A stretch of 64,000 nucleotides of DNA from Granulicella pectinivorans (GCF_900114625.1 NZ_FOZL01000001.1:372001-436000), one strand, 5' to 3'; shown: positions 35,401 to 43,606, counted from the stretch's first letter. Program-made: numbers and translations. The notes: a model not told the origin generated them from the letters alone.

Positions 35401-35921
35401 TCCTTGGCCGGACGCTCGGCGGCTGGGAGATCTCGGGCATCCTGCAGGCACAGTCCGGCGTACCGCTCACCGTCTCCTCTTCGGGCGGTATTGCGATCAA
35501 CGGTGTGACCAACGCCGACGTTGCCGGTCTCGCCATCCTGGGAGCAAGCCCCGCTGGCCTCCGTCCGGATCAAGTCTCCGATCCGAACTCCGCCAACGGC
35601 GGTGCCCCTATCCACACCCGCCTGCGCTGGTTCAACACCAGCGCCTTCGCCGCACCCAGCGCTGCTCTCGGGCAGCCCGGTAACGCGAAGCGCGGCACCA
35701 TCCTGGGACCGGGCTTCTATCGCATCGACACCGGTCTCTTCCGCAACTTCAAGATCACCGAGAAGGTGAAGTTCCAGCTTCGCGGCGAGGCCTTCAACGT
35801 GATGAACCACACCAACTTCAACGGCGTTGCGGTAGCCGCGACGACACCGAGCACCTTCGGCGTCGTCAACGGCGCTCGCGAAGCTCGCATCCTGCAGGTG
35901 GCCGGCAAGATCAGCTTCTAA
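32406..35921 (+). CDS. TonB-dependent receptor, Oar-like, with carboxypeptidase-regulatory N-terminal domain
   Basis: The ATG at 32406, preceded by GAGGT, gives 1171 residues; GTG at 32403 and ATG at 32412 are alternatives. A signal peptide ending STYAQE is followed by a carboxypeptidase-regulatory-like domain (SGSISGTIKDPSGAAVKGA, about 28-110), a plug-like region (TIDGADNVDRGSN, INVVTRSGTNAFHG) and a long beta-barrel ending QVAGKISF. The receptor belongs to the same family as the one at 3333 but is only distantly similar to it. Its ligand is unknown and no hydrolase gene is adjacent. The structured leader in front suggests regulation at the RNA level. Confidence 0.92.
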   Translation: MRMMKRVLWTAILAVVALCSVSTYAQEVSGSISGTIKDPSGAAVKGASVTFTNTDQNRDIRTVATNGSGVYSATSLPLGTYNIKIAAAGFKTVQVVGLVLHVDDNLTVSSALTVGSVDQSIDVAADKLAVNLQDASVSGLINGTQMRELVLNTRNYEQLLALQPGVAYAGTNDQIYIGPTSPLGTANTVQFSVGGQRTSANNWTIDGADNVDRGSNLTLLAFPSVDAIAEFNTQRGIYSAAFGRSAAGQINVVTRSGTNAFHGNAYEFFRNDALNANNYFNKLTAIPTARPPLRYNDFGFTLGGPVWIPKVFNGHDKTFFFYSQEFRRVISYTTTTPLVPTAAERAGTFPFAICTNLAPGGAKCNDAGTTQVTTISPAAQAYLKDIYANVPLPNPGSGQDPHAYTYNARNIYNDTQEVARVDQAIGQKINVFYRLVHDSIPTQEPSGYGSSGGFPGVQTTSTRSPATQHLIHATYAARPTLLFDGGYAYSSGAILSTPIGAASTANSPDVVNAIKLPYANGLGVIPNLTFTGFTGISNAGIYNDYNVNQNAFATATKILGNHTFIFGGLIDWYEKTENLTGGNAGGFTFTATTASLPTASQATSNLDNTFEQSFANFLTGTATGGFTQNSSVRTPDMHARQFEAFIQDNWKVSSRLTVNLGVRYSYFQQPYDNNNQLSNFDPATYVAANAPTIDSAGKICYTAPCANTYGLNTGVPNPSFDPLNGIILGTPGSYGHASPYGRAVGKADTKNFAPRLGLAFDVFGDGKTAFRMGYGVAFDASLYGSFEQNIFYNPPYVGTANYTYTNLANPAGGTAAAASTALPTIYSTDSSFSTPYSQQYSMGIQQQMTSSLVLDVSFVGAHDTHLLGYIDINSLKPGAAKAAGILPVGGFLNSTQTLLANQIRPYKGYGGMYSIQNIFTGNYNSLQVSVKKRFKGESMIDGNYTWSKSLTNSPADRSGPPQNAYNINADYGKSPSDRTNIATIDGVWDLPWLHEQKGLLGRTLGGWEISGILQAQSGVPLTVSSSGGIAINGVTNADVAGLAILGASPAGLRPDQVSDPNSANGGAPIHTRLRWFNTSAFAAPSAALGQPGNAKRGTILGPGFYRIDTGLFRNFKITEKVKFQLRGEAFNVMNHTNFNGVAVAATTPSTFGVVNGAREARILQVAGKISF

Positions 35922-35941
35922 ACCACCCGCGACCAACCCAG

Positions 35942-35977
35942 AACGGCGTTCCTCGACACGAGGGACGCCGTTTTGCT
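35942..35977 (+). terminator. Intrinsic terminator of the second TonB receptor gene
   Basis: AACGGCGT and CCTCG (35942-35955) pair with CGAGG and ACGCCGTT (35959-35972) around one mismatch, followed by TTTTGCTTT. It begins 21 bases after the stop codon. Confidence 0.9.
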
Positions 35978-36040
35978 TTACCCCGTTCAATGCACGATCT
36001 CACCGTTCGGGGCGACTTCCGCCCCAATAGCTCCGTTGCT

Positions 36041-36069
36041 TTGCCGCACGGTCTACGGGCAGGTAAAAT
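36041..36069 (+). promoter_or_regulatory. Promoter candidate of metK
   Basis: TTGCCG (36041-36046), a 17-bp spacer and TAAAAT (36064-36069) lie about 75 bases before the TTG start. I saw no SAM riboswitch core in the remaining leader. Confidence 0.55.
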
Positions 36070-36142
36070 AATAGGATTGGGTTTGGTCCGGTGTGTTCTC
36101 CGTTGACTGGCCCTGCGAACAGGTACTACCAAAGGAGTTGTC

Positions 36143-37339
36143 TTGGCGAAGCGCGACCGTTTTCTATTTACCAGTGAGTCAGTCACCGAAGGCCATCCGG
36201 ACAAGATCGCCGATCAGATCTCCGATGCCATCCTGGACGCCTGCCTCGCGCAGGATCCCACCAGCCGTGTGGCCTGCGAGACCCTGACCTGCACCGGCCT
36301 CGTCGTCGTCGCCGGTGAGATCACCACCAAGGCCTACGTGGACTTCCAGACCGTCGTGCGCGAGACCGTCCGCTCTATCGGTTACGACGATGCCAAGAAG
36401 GGCTTCGATTGCGACACCTGCGGCGTCATCTCGACGATCAACCGCCAGTCGCCCGACATCGCGCAGGGCGTCGATACCGGGGGAGCCGGCGACCAGGGCA
36501 TGATGTTCGGCTACGCTACCAACGAGACCGCGGAGTATATGCCGACGCCGATCTCGCTGGCGCACAAGCTGGCCGCGAAGCTCACGGAAGTCCGCAAGAA
36601 CGGCAAGATGGGCTACCTTCGCCCGGACGGCAAGAGCCAGGTCACGGTGGAGTACGACGCCAACCACAAGCCGGTGCGTGTGGACGCCGTCGTCATCTCC
36701 AGCCAGCACGCCGAGTTCGCCGACAAGGATCCGCAGAGCACTCTGACCAACGAGCAGTTGCACGCCGAGATCCTCGAGCACGTCATCCAGGCCGTCATTC
36801 CGGCGAACCTGCTCGACGAAAACACCAAGTACCACATCAATCCGACGGGGCGTTTCGTCATTGGCGGGCCGATGGGTGATTCCGGTCTGACCGGTCGCAA
36901 GATCATCGTCGACACCTATGGCGGCATGGGCCGTCATGGCGGCGGAGCCTTCTCCGGCAAGGATTCGACCAAGGTCGACCGTTCCGCGGCTTACATGGCG
37001 CGCTACATCGCCAAGAACATCGTGGCTGCCGGCCTGGCCGACCGCTGCGAAGTCCAGCTTGCCTACGCGATCGGCGTGGCGGAGCCGGTGAGCGTTCTGG
37101 TCGACACGTTCGGTACCGGCAAGGTGGGCGAAGAGACGCTCGAGACGCTGGTTCGCAAGAACTTCGGCCTCACCCCCAAGGGCATCATCGAAGGGCTGAA
37201 TCTGCGCCGTCCCATCTTCCAGCAGACCGCGGCGTACGGGCACTTTGGCCGTACCGGAGCGGACTTCACGTGGGAGGCGACCGACAAGGCCGCCGCTCTC
37301 GCGGAGCAGGCCGGGGTTGCGGCTCTGGCTGCCAAGTAG
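36143..37339 (+). CDS. metK: S-adenosylmethionine synthase
   Basis: The 398-residue product has the MetK signatures: FTSESVTEGHPDKIADQISD (His18 and Asp20 at the active site), GAGDQGMMFGYA for ATP binding, GGPMGDSGLTGRKIIVDTYG and GGGAFSGKDSTKVDRSAAY. It makes SAM from methionine and ATP in the cytoplasm. The start codon is TTG, with AAAGGAG 6 bases upstream; there is no ATG nearby giving the full N-terminus. It is a single-gene unit with its own terminator. The SAM-cycle gene ahcY lies 20 kb away in the same window. Confidence 0.98.
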   Translation: MAKRDRFLFTSESVTEGHPDKIADQISDAILDACLAQDPTSRVACETLTCTGLVVVAGEITTKAYVDFQTVVRETVRSIGYDDAKKGFDCDTCGVISTINRQSPDIAQGVDTGGAGDQGMMFGYATNETAEYMPTPISLAHKLAAKLTEVRKNGKMGYLRPDGKSQVTVEYDANHKPVRVDAVVISSQHAEFADKDPQSTLTNEQLHAEILEHVIQAVIPANLLDENTKYHINPTGRFVIGGPMGDSGLTGRKIIVDTYGGMGRHGGGAFSGKDSTKVDRSAAYMARYIAKNIVAAGLADRCEVQLAYAIGVAEPVSVLVDTFGTGKVGEETLETLVRKNFGLTPKGIIEGLNLRRPIFQQTAAYGHFGRTGADFTWEATDKAAALAEQAGVAALAAK

Positions 37340-37357
37340 ACGAAACGCAGTGCCGTG

Positions 37358-37392
37358 AAAAGGGCGGATCCTTCGGGGTCCGCCCTTTTCCT
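37358..37392 (+). terminator. Intrinsic terminator of metK
   Basis: AAAAGGGCGGA.CC (37358-37371) pairs with GG.TCCGCCCTTTT (37375-37388) around a TTCG loop, followed by CCTTTT. It lies 19 bases after the metK stop. Confidence 0.93.
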
Positions 37393-37534
37393 TTTGCGGT
37401 TTAAGTGGACTTCACCGGACGAAACCGATAGTTCTAGAGAACCACCCCATACATCGCCCCGGCTCACAGCGTCATCCTATGGCTCTGCCTCACCGCTTTT
37501 GCATCACTTTCCTTTTTCGAGGTTGCCTTCCCCT

Positions 37535-38383
37535 ATGCTGATCCGTACCGAGTTCGATATTCACTTCCAGATGCAACACCCGACCGCGATGGTCGCCCTG
37601 CTGAATCTCGATCCTTCGATCGAAGGCAACGTCAGGAGCGGGAACTTCCTCTCCGTCGAGGGAGAGGCCGGCACCGTACCCACACGCCAGTACCGGGACT
37701 CCTTCGGCAACCGCTGCACACGCTTTGTGGCGCCCGCGGGGCTCTTGAAGCTCTCCGGCAACGCCGTTGTGGAGGCGCCGGAGAGCAAGGACGAGATCGC
37801 CGCGTATGCGCAGCAGGCGCCGGTTGAAAATTTGCCGGACGAAGTTCTTCAGTTTCTGCTACCTAGCCGGTACTGCGAGGTCGACCGTTTTGTGCCGATC
37901 GCACAGGACCTGTTCGGCTGGATGGCGCCGGGGTGGACACGCGCCGTTGCGATTCGCGACTGGGTGCATGAGAAGGTGCGGTTCGACTACAAGCAGGCGC
38001 GTCCCACCAAAACCGCCATGGATGTCTTCACCGAGCGCGTGGGGGTGTGCCGCGACTACCAGCATCTGGCTGTTACGCTGTCGCGCTGCCAGAACATTCC
38101 GGCGCGCTATGTGACTGGATATCTTGGGGATATCCGCATTCCGTACAGCGGTGCGGGGGACTTCAGTGCGTGGTACCAGGTGTGGCTGGATGGGCGGTGG
38201 TGGACGATGGATGCTCGCCATAACGAGCCTCGCTATGGCCGCGTGCTGATGGCGACGGGTCGGGATGCGGCGGATGTCGCGATTACTACCTCGTTTGGAA
38301 ATGCGGATCTGGTGAAGTTCTTCGTGGAATCGAACGAAATCGATGCGGATGGGACGCCGGTTCCAGTCGAAAACAAGCCCTAG
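37535..38383 (+). CDS. Transglutaminase-like domain protein
   Basis: The ATG at 37535 opens a typical MLIRTEFDIHFQM N-terminus, giving 282 residues; the longer upstream frame covers the metK terminator and is not used. The N-terminal 100 residues are a beta-rich transglutaminase-associated region. The transglutaminase-like core holds the nucleophile Cys172 (GVCRDYQHLAVTL) and Asp226 (TMDARHNEPR). The position usually filled by catalytic His (HAW) is Ser211 (FSAWYQVWL), so activity may differ or another His may serve, for example in DARHN. Such proteins are bacterial cysteine peptidase/amidase relatives in the cytoplasm. Confidence 0.85.
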   Translation: MLIRTEFDIHFQMQHPTAMVALLNLDPSIEGNVRSGNFLSVEGEAGTVPTRQYRDSFGNRCTRFVAPAGLLKLSGNAVVEAPESKDEIAAYAQQAPVENLPDEVLQFLLPSRYCEVDRFVPIAQDLFGWMAPGWTRAVAIRDWVHEKVRFDYKQARPTKTAMDVFTERVGVCRDYQHLAVTLSRCQNIPARYVTGYLGDIRIPYSGAGDFSAWYQVWLDGRWWTMDARHNEPRYGRVLMATGRDAADVAITTSFGNADLVKFFVESNEIDADGTPVPVENKP

Positions 38384-38411
38384 AGGCTGGACCACTGCCT
38401 GCAAACGCACC

Positions 38412-38610
38412 CCGAAAGTGGTCCGTTCTGGATCATTTTGGTGCCTTGCCGTAATCGTGGACTTCTAAAGGGGTTACGGGGCGCCGATGCGAAAAGCCCA
38501 ATGTTTCACCAGAAGAATTCTGGACGGTAAAACGTGGCGAAATGCATGGAAAGCGTGGCCATTTGCCGGTAATCGCAGATTTTGGAAAAGTGGTCTGGTT
38601 TCGTTTCGGT
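38412..38610 (-). repeat. Dispersed intergenic repeat R1, copy 3 (inverted)
   Basis: On the minus strand this copy has CAGACCACTT (38597-38588), TGGCCACGCTTTCCATGC, CCACGTTTTACCGTCCA, CTGGTGAAACATTGGG, TAACCCCTTTAGA and CGGACCACTT (38425-38416), spaced 172 bp. It occupies most of the 369-bp gap between the transglutaminase gene and ada. The remaining 38611-38752 should contain the ada promoter, but no clear boxes were seen. Confidence 0.85.
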
Positions 38611-38752
38611 AATCGGACAGTTGAGGGGCGGGGATTGGACTGTGGGGGCCTTCCGTTGGCTGGAATGGGATTGTCCGGGCCCACTTTGACTGAACATTGC
38701 GGAGTGTTTCGAACATCGAACAGAGTGGAGGATACTGGTAGAGGGACAAGAT

Positions 38753-39922
38753 ATGGAAAACGTTGTGAGTTCGATTCCCAGTGTGTTTCCTGGGAAACAG
38801 TGGCAACAGGTGTTGGAGCGGGATGCGCGGGCGGACGGGATGTTCGTGTACGCGGTGAAGTCGACGAAGGTGTACTGCCGTCCGAGCTGCGCGAGCCGCA
38901 GGCCGACGCGCAAGAATGTGACGTTCTTCCCTACGCCCGAACTGGCTGAGGCGGCGGGCTATCGCGCCTGCCTGCGGTGCGACCCAAAGCAGGTGGAGGC
39001 GAAGAACGATCCGCAGGCGGAGGCCATCGCTGCGGTGACCGACTACCTGAAGACACATGCGGGCGAGCGGACGAAGCTCGAGGATGTGGCAAAGGCCACG
39101 GGTGTGGGACGCCTGACGATTCTGCGTGGGTTCAAGCGCGTGCTGGGAGTGACGCCGGGTGAGTTTGCCAAGGCGCAGCGGGTGGAGAAGTTCAAGGAAA
39201 AGATTCGCGCCCCGAAGACAGCTCCGACGCCGGCGGCCGAGGGCTCGGTGGGGTTGCGGGCCCGGCTTCGAGCGGCCAAGGCCGCGGGACCGGTCTCGAT
39301 TACGGATGCGATGTACCAGGCTGGGTTTGGCTCGTCGAGCCGTCTCTATGAGGGCAGCGGCGCTACGCTGGGGATGAAGCCGAAGGAGATGCGCGAGGGC
39401 GGCGCGGGGCTTTTGATCCGGTATGCGATTACGAACAGTCCTCTGGGGCGGATGCTGGTGGCCACCACCGATCTGGGTGTGTGCACGATCGCGTTCGGCA
39501 AGAACGACACGGAGCTGGAGAAGGATCTGCGGGAGCGGTTCTCGAAGGCTACGCTGGCCGTCGCGAAGCCGAACAAGGGCTGGCTGGCGGATGCGGTGAA
39601 CTTTGTGGCGGCTTCGATGACGGAGCATCCCGCGGCGGCGCTGTTCCCGACGCATGTGCGGGCTACGGCGTTCCAGCAGAGGGTTTGGGCGGCGCTGCGG
39701 CAGATTCCGCGGGGCGAGACGAGGACCTATCGCGAACTGGCGATGTCACTCGGCATGCCGACGGGGTCGCGTGCGGTGGCTTCGGCGTGTGGGGCGAATC
39801 CGATTGCGATTGCGGTGCCTTGCCACCGGGTTGTCGGCAAGGATGGAGCGCTGACGGGATATCGCTGGGGCGTGGAGCGAAAGAAGCGGCTGCTTGAGGC
39901 CGAATTGGGAAAGCCTGCGTAG
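38753..39922 (+). CDS. ada: Bifunctional Ada protein: DNA methylation-damage response regulator and O6-methylguanine methyltransferase
   Basis: The 389-residue product has three parts. The N-terminal Ada zinc domain has Cys42, Cys46, Cys73 and Cys76 (YCRPSCASRRP and CLRCDP), where one Cys takes methyl from phosphotriesters. An AraC-type HTH follows (about 90-200: KLEDVAKATGVGRLTILRGF, GFGSSSRLY). The C-terminal methyltransferase has the acceptor Cys357 in AVPCHRVVGKDG. When methylated, Ada activates the adaptive response genes. No alkB or alkA lies next to it. Confidence 0.96.
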   Translation: MENVVSSIPSVFPGKQWQQVLERDARADGMFVYAVKSTKVYCRPSCASRRPTRKNVTFFPTPELAEAAGYRACLRCDPKQVEAKNDPQAEAIAAVTDYLKTHAGERTKLEDVAKATGVGRLTILRGFKRVLGVTPGEFAKAQRVEKFKEKIRAPKTAPTPAAEGSVGLRARLRAAKAAGPVSITDAMYQAGFGSSSRLYEGSGATLGMKPKEMREGGAGLLIRYAITNSPLGRMLVATTDLGVCTIAFGKNDTELEKDLRERFSKATLAVAKPNKGWLADAVNFVAASMTEHPAAALFPTHVRATAFQQRVWAALRQIPRGETRTYRELAMSLGMPTGSRAVASACGANPIAIAVPCHRVVGKDGALTGYRWGVERKKRLLEAELGKPA

Positions 39923-40003
39923 CTGCTCCACGCGTTTGATTCGGACGCGAGGTTTGAGTGTCGCTCAGCGACCGCTTTGCGCTGTTTCGGTGAGGATCGA
40001 AGT

Positions 40004-40087
40004 GCATCCTCCAAGGGGCTAGAGCCCGACTTTTTGACGCCCTGTGAGACCCGAGGCTAAAGCCTTGGGCTACCTAGAAGCCAAGAC
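40004..40087 (-). repeat. Dispersed palindromic repeat R2, copy B
   Basis: On the minus strand the sequence reads GTCTTGGCTTCTAGGTAGCC, GGCTTTAGCC, GGGTCTCACAGGGCGTC and GGGCTCTAGCCCC, matching copy A (27398-27480) block for block over more than 80 bp. It lies between the convergent ada and beta-barrel genes. Confidence 0.85.
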
Positions 40088-40106
40088 AAGAGCTAAAGGC
40101 TACCTA

Positions 40107-40155
40107 GCAATCAACAGAAAAGCCCCGGATTATCCGGGGCTTTTCTGTTGATTGC
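40107..40155. terminator. 49-bp perfect palindrome, bidirectional terminator
   Basis: Bases 40107-40130 and 40132-40155 are perfect inverted copies of 24 bp with a single central base. The core AAAAGCCCCGGAT/ATCCGGGGCTTTT gives a U tract on both strands, so it can end transcription of ada (+) and of the beta-barrel gene (-), which stops 10 bases away. Confidence 0.9.
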
Positions 40156-40165
40156 GTCGCTGCGT

Positions 40166-40816
40166 TTAGCGGTGGGTCTTCTGGCCGAAGCGGTAGACGA
40201 CACCGCCGGAGAGACCGAACCACTCGCGGGTCTCGTTGCCGTAGTGCTCGAGGATGATGGCCGGTGCGAGGCGGATGGCCATGCGGGCCGAGAGGTTGAC
40301 GTCCACGTTGCCGCCGAGGGAGAACATGGGCTTGGTGCGGTCGGTGTAGAGGCCGACGAGTTCAGGCGCCACGTTGGGTCCCTGGCTGAAGGTGCCGTGG
40401 GATGCGCCGGCGAGGGCCTGGAGGCCGAGTGCGGCGTACTGGTTGCGGGGTCCGCGCATCTGCACGCCGCCCATGAAGGTTTCGCGATAGACGAGCACGC
40501 GGGCGTTGTCGTAGGGGTTGGGCGTGACGGGCGTGGTGCCGGCGTCCATGCGTCCGTCCGCGGCGACGCCCCAGCGCTGATTCAGCCAGCGGGTTCCTTC
40601 GACCTCGATACCGCCGAGGTTCATGTGCGAGGTGAGGTTCTGGCCGGCCTGAAAGTTATTCAGGGTGAAGCCGAGGTAGCCTTCCCACTTGTTGGTGTAG
40701 GTGACAGGAGCCGCGGCTCCGAGCTTGCCCTGCGCGGAAGCTACGCCCGCCCCAGCCAACAGCACCATTGCGCCAAGGCTACCGATTACAAACTTCCGCA
40801 TCTTCGAGATCGCCAT
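40166..40816 (-). CDS. Outer-membrane beta-barrel protein
   Basis: The start at 40816 (MAISKMRKFVIGS) has GGAGA 4 bases upstream; 40819 and 40801 are alternatives. The product is 216 residues with a signal peptide ending GVASAQG. The mature part alternates polar and hydrophobic residues in eight or so likely strands (KWEGYLGFTLNNF, GGIEVEGTRWL, RVLVYRETFMGGVQM, MFSLGGNVDVNLS) and ends GLSGGVVYRFGQ, typical of small OmpA/OmpW-like 8-stranded barrels. No specific family could be named. Confidence 0.75.
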   Translation of the reverse strand: MAISKMRKFVIGSLGAMVLLAGAGVASAQGKLGAAAPVTYTNKWEGYLGFTLNNFQAGQNLTSHMNLGGIEVEGTRWLNQRWGVAADGRMDAGTTPVTPNPYDNARVLVYRETFMGGVQMRGPRNQYAALGLQALAGASHGTFSQGPNVAPELVGLYTDRTKPMFSLGGNVDVNLSARMAIRLAPAIILEHYGNETREWFGLSGGVVYRFGQKTHR

Positions 40817-41054
40817 CATTCTCCACTTGTCTTCTTCTAATCTTGGGCGCAGGCCGAACTCCCATCCGGTTGTCGCGCTCGAACGTACAAGCATCAGGAT
40901 ATACGGTTCAAGGCGCCTCTGCTCTGTCGCGTGCCGGATCCTGCATGGTTCGTATCAGTGTAGGACGAAGGACGGCGCGAAAAGCATCCCCGCGCTGTGC
41001 GACAATTACGTGTGACAGCCGATTCTCAGGCGTCCTGCTTCAAGGAGAACTAGT

Positions 41055-41264
41055 ATGGAACTCTTCCAACCGTGGCACCTCATTATCGTCGCCGGTATCG
41101 CGATCATCTTCTTTGGCGGCAAGAAGCTGCCTGAGCTCGGCAAAGGCCTCGGCGAGGGGCTCAAGGGTTTCAAGGATGGCCTGAAGGGCGTGACCGAGGA
41201 CGACAAGACGGCCAACGCCGCGCACTCCGTTACCCCCAAGCCCGAAGACGTCAAGCCTTCCTAA
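41055..41264 (+). CDS. tatA: Sec-independent protein translocase TatA/E
   Basis: The 69-residue product has one N-terminal membrane helix (HLIIVAGIAIIFFGGKKL), the family FGGKKLPELGKGLGEGLKGFKDG hinge and amphipathic helix, and a charged tail. TatA oligomers form the pore of the twin-arginine translocation system, which exports folded proteins; the lyase at 1025 carries a Tat-type signal. AAGGAGA precedes the start. No tatB or tatC is adjacent. Confidence 0.95.
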   Translation: MELFQPWHLIIVAGIAIIFFGGKKLPELGKGLGEGLKGFKDGLKGVTEDDKTANAAHSVTPKPEDVKPS

Positions 41265-41288
41265 AAATCTGACCCGCGACAGCAGGGT

Positions 41289-41329
41289 GCCCCGCGACGG
41301 ACGCAGCGTGCGTTCCTCGTGGGGCTTTT
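41289..41329 (+). terminator. Intrinsic terminator of tatA
   Basis: GCCCCGCGACGGACGCA pairs with TGCGTTCCTCGTGGGGC with a few mismatches around loop GCG, followed by TTTTC. It lies 24 bases after the tatA stop codon. Confidence 0.85.
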
Positions 41330-41350
41330 CATTGTCTGTTTCCGGGTTCG

Positions 41351-42205
41351 CTAGACGGTGATCAGCAGGACAGCCACGACCGCCAGCGCCATGCCGCAGG
41401 CCTGCCGCCGGGTTGGAGCCTCCTTGAGCCAGATGGCGGCCAGCAGAATGGTAGTGGCGGGGTAGAGCGAGGCGAGCACGGCAGCCACGTCCAGCCGTCC
41501 GGCGCGGGCCGCGGCCAGGAAGAAGAGATTGCCGCTGGTGTCGAGGACGGCGGTTCCGATGGCCCAGGCGACGGCGTTGCGGGTGAGCGTGTTTTCCCCG
41601 GCTTGCCCGCGCATCCGCAGGGTGAGCAGCATGAGGCCGCAGAGGGTGACGCTGGCCATGCGCGAGGTGGCCATGGGCCAGAAGATGCTGCCTGAGGTAC
41701 CGGCAAAGCGCAGCGCGACGAAGTAGATACCGAAGCCGGCGCCGGAGAGGATGGCAAGGCCCGTGGTACCGCGCGCCTCATGGCCGGAGGCCGAGGCGAT
41801 GAGCCAGATGGCACCGCCCGCGACCGCGAATCCGATGACCTTCTGGATGCCGGGTGCGCCATCGACCCAGACCGCGACGACGGCTGGAATGGCGGCGGTG
41901 AGCAGGCCGCTGATGGCGGCGGAGGCTCCCATGGCACCGCGCGCGAGGGCGATGTAGAACATGACGACTCCGCCGCCGCCGGCGATGCCAGCCAGGATGC
42001 CCCATGCGAGGAGGGCTCCGTGGGGAGCGGCATCGTGAGCGAGCAGGACGATGGCCAGCAGGATGGTGAGGCCGGTGGCGTGGCTGAGGAGAACCACACG
42101 CAGGGCACCGGAGAGGCGTCCGCCGGCGGCTTTTACGCCCATGCCTCCTGAAAAGTCTCCACTGCCCCAGAAGAAGGCCGCGGCCAGTCCCAGCCATGTC
42201 GTCAT
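41351..42205 (-). CDS. EamA/DMT-superfamily transporter
   Basis: The 284-residue protein has ten predicted membrane helices in two homologous EamA halves (WLGLAAAFFWGSGDFSGG at the N-terminus; GLAILSGAGFGIYFVALRF starting the second half; ASLYPATTILLAAIWLKEAP, the typical motif near the end). These inner-membrane carriers usually export metabolites or amino acids; the substrate is unknown. AAGGAAC precedes the ATG. The gene is convergent with tatA. Confidence 0.88.
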   Translation of the reverse strand: MTTWLGLAAAFFWGSGDFSGGMGVKAAGGRLSGALRVVLLSHATGLTILLAIVLLAHDAAPHGALLAWGILAGIAGGGGVVMFYIALARGAMGASAAISGLLTAAIPAVVAVWVDGAPGIQKVIGFAVAGGAIWLIASASGHEARGTTGLAILSGAGFGIYFVALRFAGTSGSIFWPMATSRMASVTLCGLMLLTLRMRGQAGENTLTRNAVAWAIGTAVLDTSGNLFFLAAARAGRLDVAAVLASLYPATTILLAAIWLKEAPTRRQACGMALAVVAVLLITV

Positions 42206-42283
42206 CGTGCCTGTTCCTTCAAAAAACGTCGCGGGCCGGATGGGGGAGCACCCCGTCCGGCCCGGAAGAGACTGCGCTTGCTT

Positions 42284-43606
42284 TTACTTGGCTGTCTGAG
42301 GAAGCGCTCCGGTGGGCGCGCTATCCCTGGCGGACGGGTAGTAGCCCCTCTTGGCGATGACGGACAGATTCGGACGCAACACCTTGACCTCAACCTCGCG
42401 GTATTTGCCGTCGACGAAGGGCTCCTTGGTGTAGTAGCCGACCGTGTACTGGGTGCGGACCTGCTCGGCGATCTTGGCGAAGCTCTTCTCAATGCCGTTG
42501 GTGCGGTTCTCGGCGTCGAGTTGGCCGCCGGTGGCTCCGGCGTAGACCGGCAGGATGTCGTCGCGCATCTGGAAGGGCATATGGATGCGGTCGAGGAAGC
42601 CCAGGCCCGGGATGGCGGAGTCTCCGACCAAGGTGCCGTAGACGGCGACGTCGTTGCGCTGCAGATACTTGATGACGTCCTTCTGCTTGGCCTGGCTGCC
42701 GTACTCCTTGCCGTCGGAGATGACATAGACGATGCGGCGGCGGCCCTTGCCGGCCTTGGTGGTGGCGACGGCGGCGGCCAGGATGGCATCGTTGAGGGTG
42801 TGGACCTCACGCGGCGCGTTGGGGGTCAGGCCCTGGTGGCCGCGGTTGGCGGAGGTGTTGGGGTCGACGTTGCGGCCGTTGATGACGGTGTTCTGGGCCA
42901 GCGGGCCGTCCATGATGGGGTAGGCCTCGCGTCCGGTGGTCTTGGACTGCTCGAGGACGGCACCGAGGCGGGCGCTCTGGGCGGCGGTGAAGTCGGTGCG
43001 GAGCTTGGGGCCGTTGTTGTAGGTGAAGACAGCGACCTCGTCATACGCGGTGAAGGCACCCTGCAAGGCTCCGAGAGCGGTGTTCACCTTGCTCATGGTG
43101 TCGAAGGGGAGGCTCTGGTCGATGACGAGCGCGACTGAGAGGGGGAAGGGATCGACGGTCCAGTAGCTCATGTGCTGGCGGACGTTGTTTTCGTAGACGC
43201 GGACCTCGCGCCAGTCCAGGCCGGGGACGAGGCGGTTCTTGGAATCCTTGACGGTGAAGGGGATTTCGACGAAGTCGACCTGTTTGTGGATGGTGAAGGT
43301 CTTGGCGTCGGTGATCTCCGGCGGAGGACCGGCCTGATCGTCGGGAGCGAATGTCTTGGGCGCCGCCGGCGTGGCGGGCAGCGCGGAACTGGGCGCGGAC
43401 TGGTCGGCGGGCGGCAGGAGGTCGGTGCTTGCGGGTGCCGGCGCGCCCTTGCCCGGGGTAACCCCTTGCAGAAGGGCCGGTGCGGGCGCGTCGGGAATCG
43501 CCTGCTGCTGTTTTTGCTGCGCGTCGGTCTGCTGTTGCGCGTTCATTACACCGCTCTGCGCCAACATCAGGCAAGCCAGCGTTGTTGCCATCAACCTATC
43601 GTTCAC
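42284..43606 (-). CDS. VWFA-related Acidobacterial domain protein with degenerate MIDAS
   Basis: A GTG at 43606 is the likely start (an ATG at 43591 is the alternative), giving 440 residues with a signal peptide (ACLMLAQSGVMNAQQQ) and a long Pro/Ala/Gln-rich region. The von Willebrand A fold begins near VDFVEIPFTVKDSKNRLV. The metal-ion site normally DxSxS reads DQSLP, so metal binding may be lost, while later parts (RRRIVYVISDGKEYGS, RTQYTVGYY) fit the family. It is exported and probably mediates protein-protein interaction at the envelope. It is divergent from a paralogue at 43843. Confidence 0.85.
   Translation of the reverse strand: MNDRLMATTLACLMLAQSGVMNAQQQTDAQQKQQQAIPDAPAPALLQGVTPGKGAPAPASTDLLPPADQSAPSSALPATPAAPKTFAPDDQAGPPPEITDAKTFTIHKQVDFVEIPFTVKDSKNRLVPGLDWREVRVYENNVRQHMSYWTVDPFPLSVALVIDQSLPFDTMSKVNTALGALQGAFTAYDEVAVFTYNNGPKLRTDFTAAQSARLGAVLEQSKTTGREAYPIMDGPLAQNTVINGRNVDPNTSANRGHQGLTPNAPREVHTLNDAILAAAVATTKAGKGRRRIVYVISDGKEYGSQAKQKDVIKYLQRNDVAVYGTLVGDSAIPGLGFLDRIHMPFQMRDDILPVYAGATGGQLDAENRTNGIEKSFAKIAEQVRTQYTVGYYTKEPFVDGKYREVEVKVLRPNLSVIAKRGYYPSARDSAPTGALPQTAK

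Noticed and set aside
35978..36142. Possible SAM riboswitch before metK
   Set aside because: There is a small GGGGCG/CGCCCC hairpin but none of the conserved SAM-I, SAM-II or SAM-IV core sequences.
38474..39655. 393-codon minus-strand frame across ada and R1 copy 3
   Set aside because: Arg/His-rich translation of the opposite strand of ada; the end only looks ordered because it runs through the R1 repeat.
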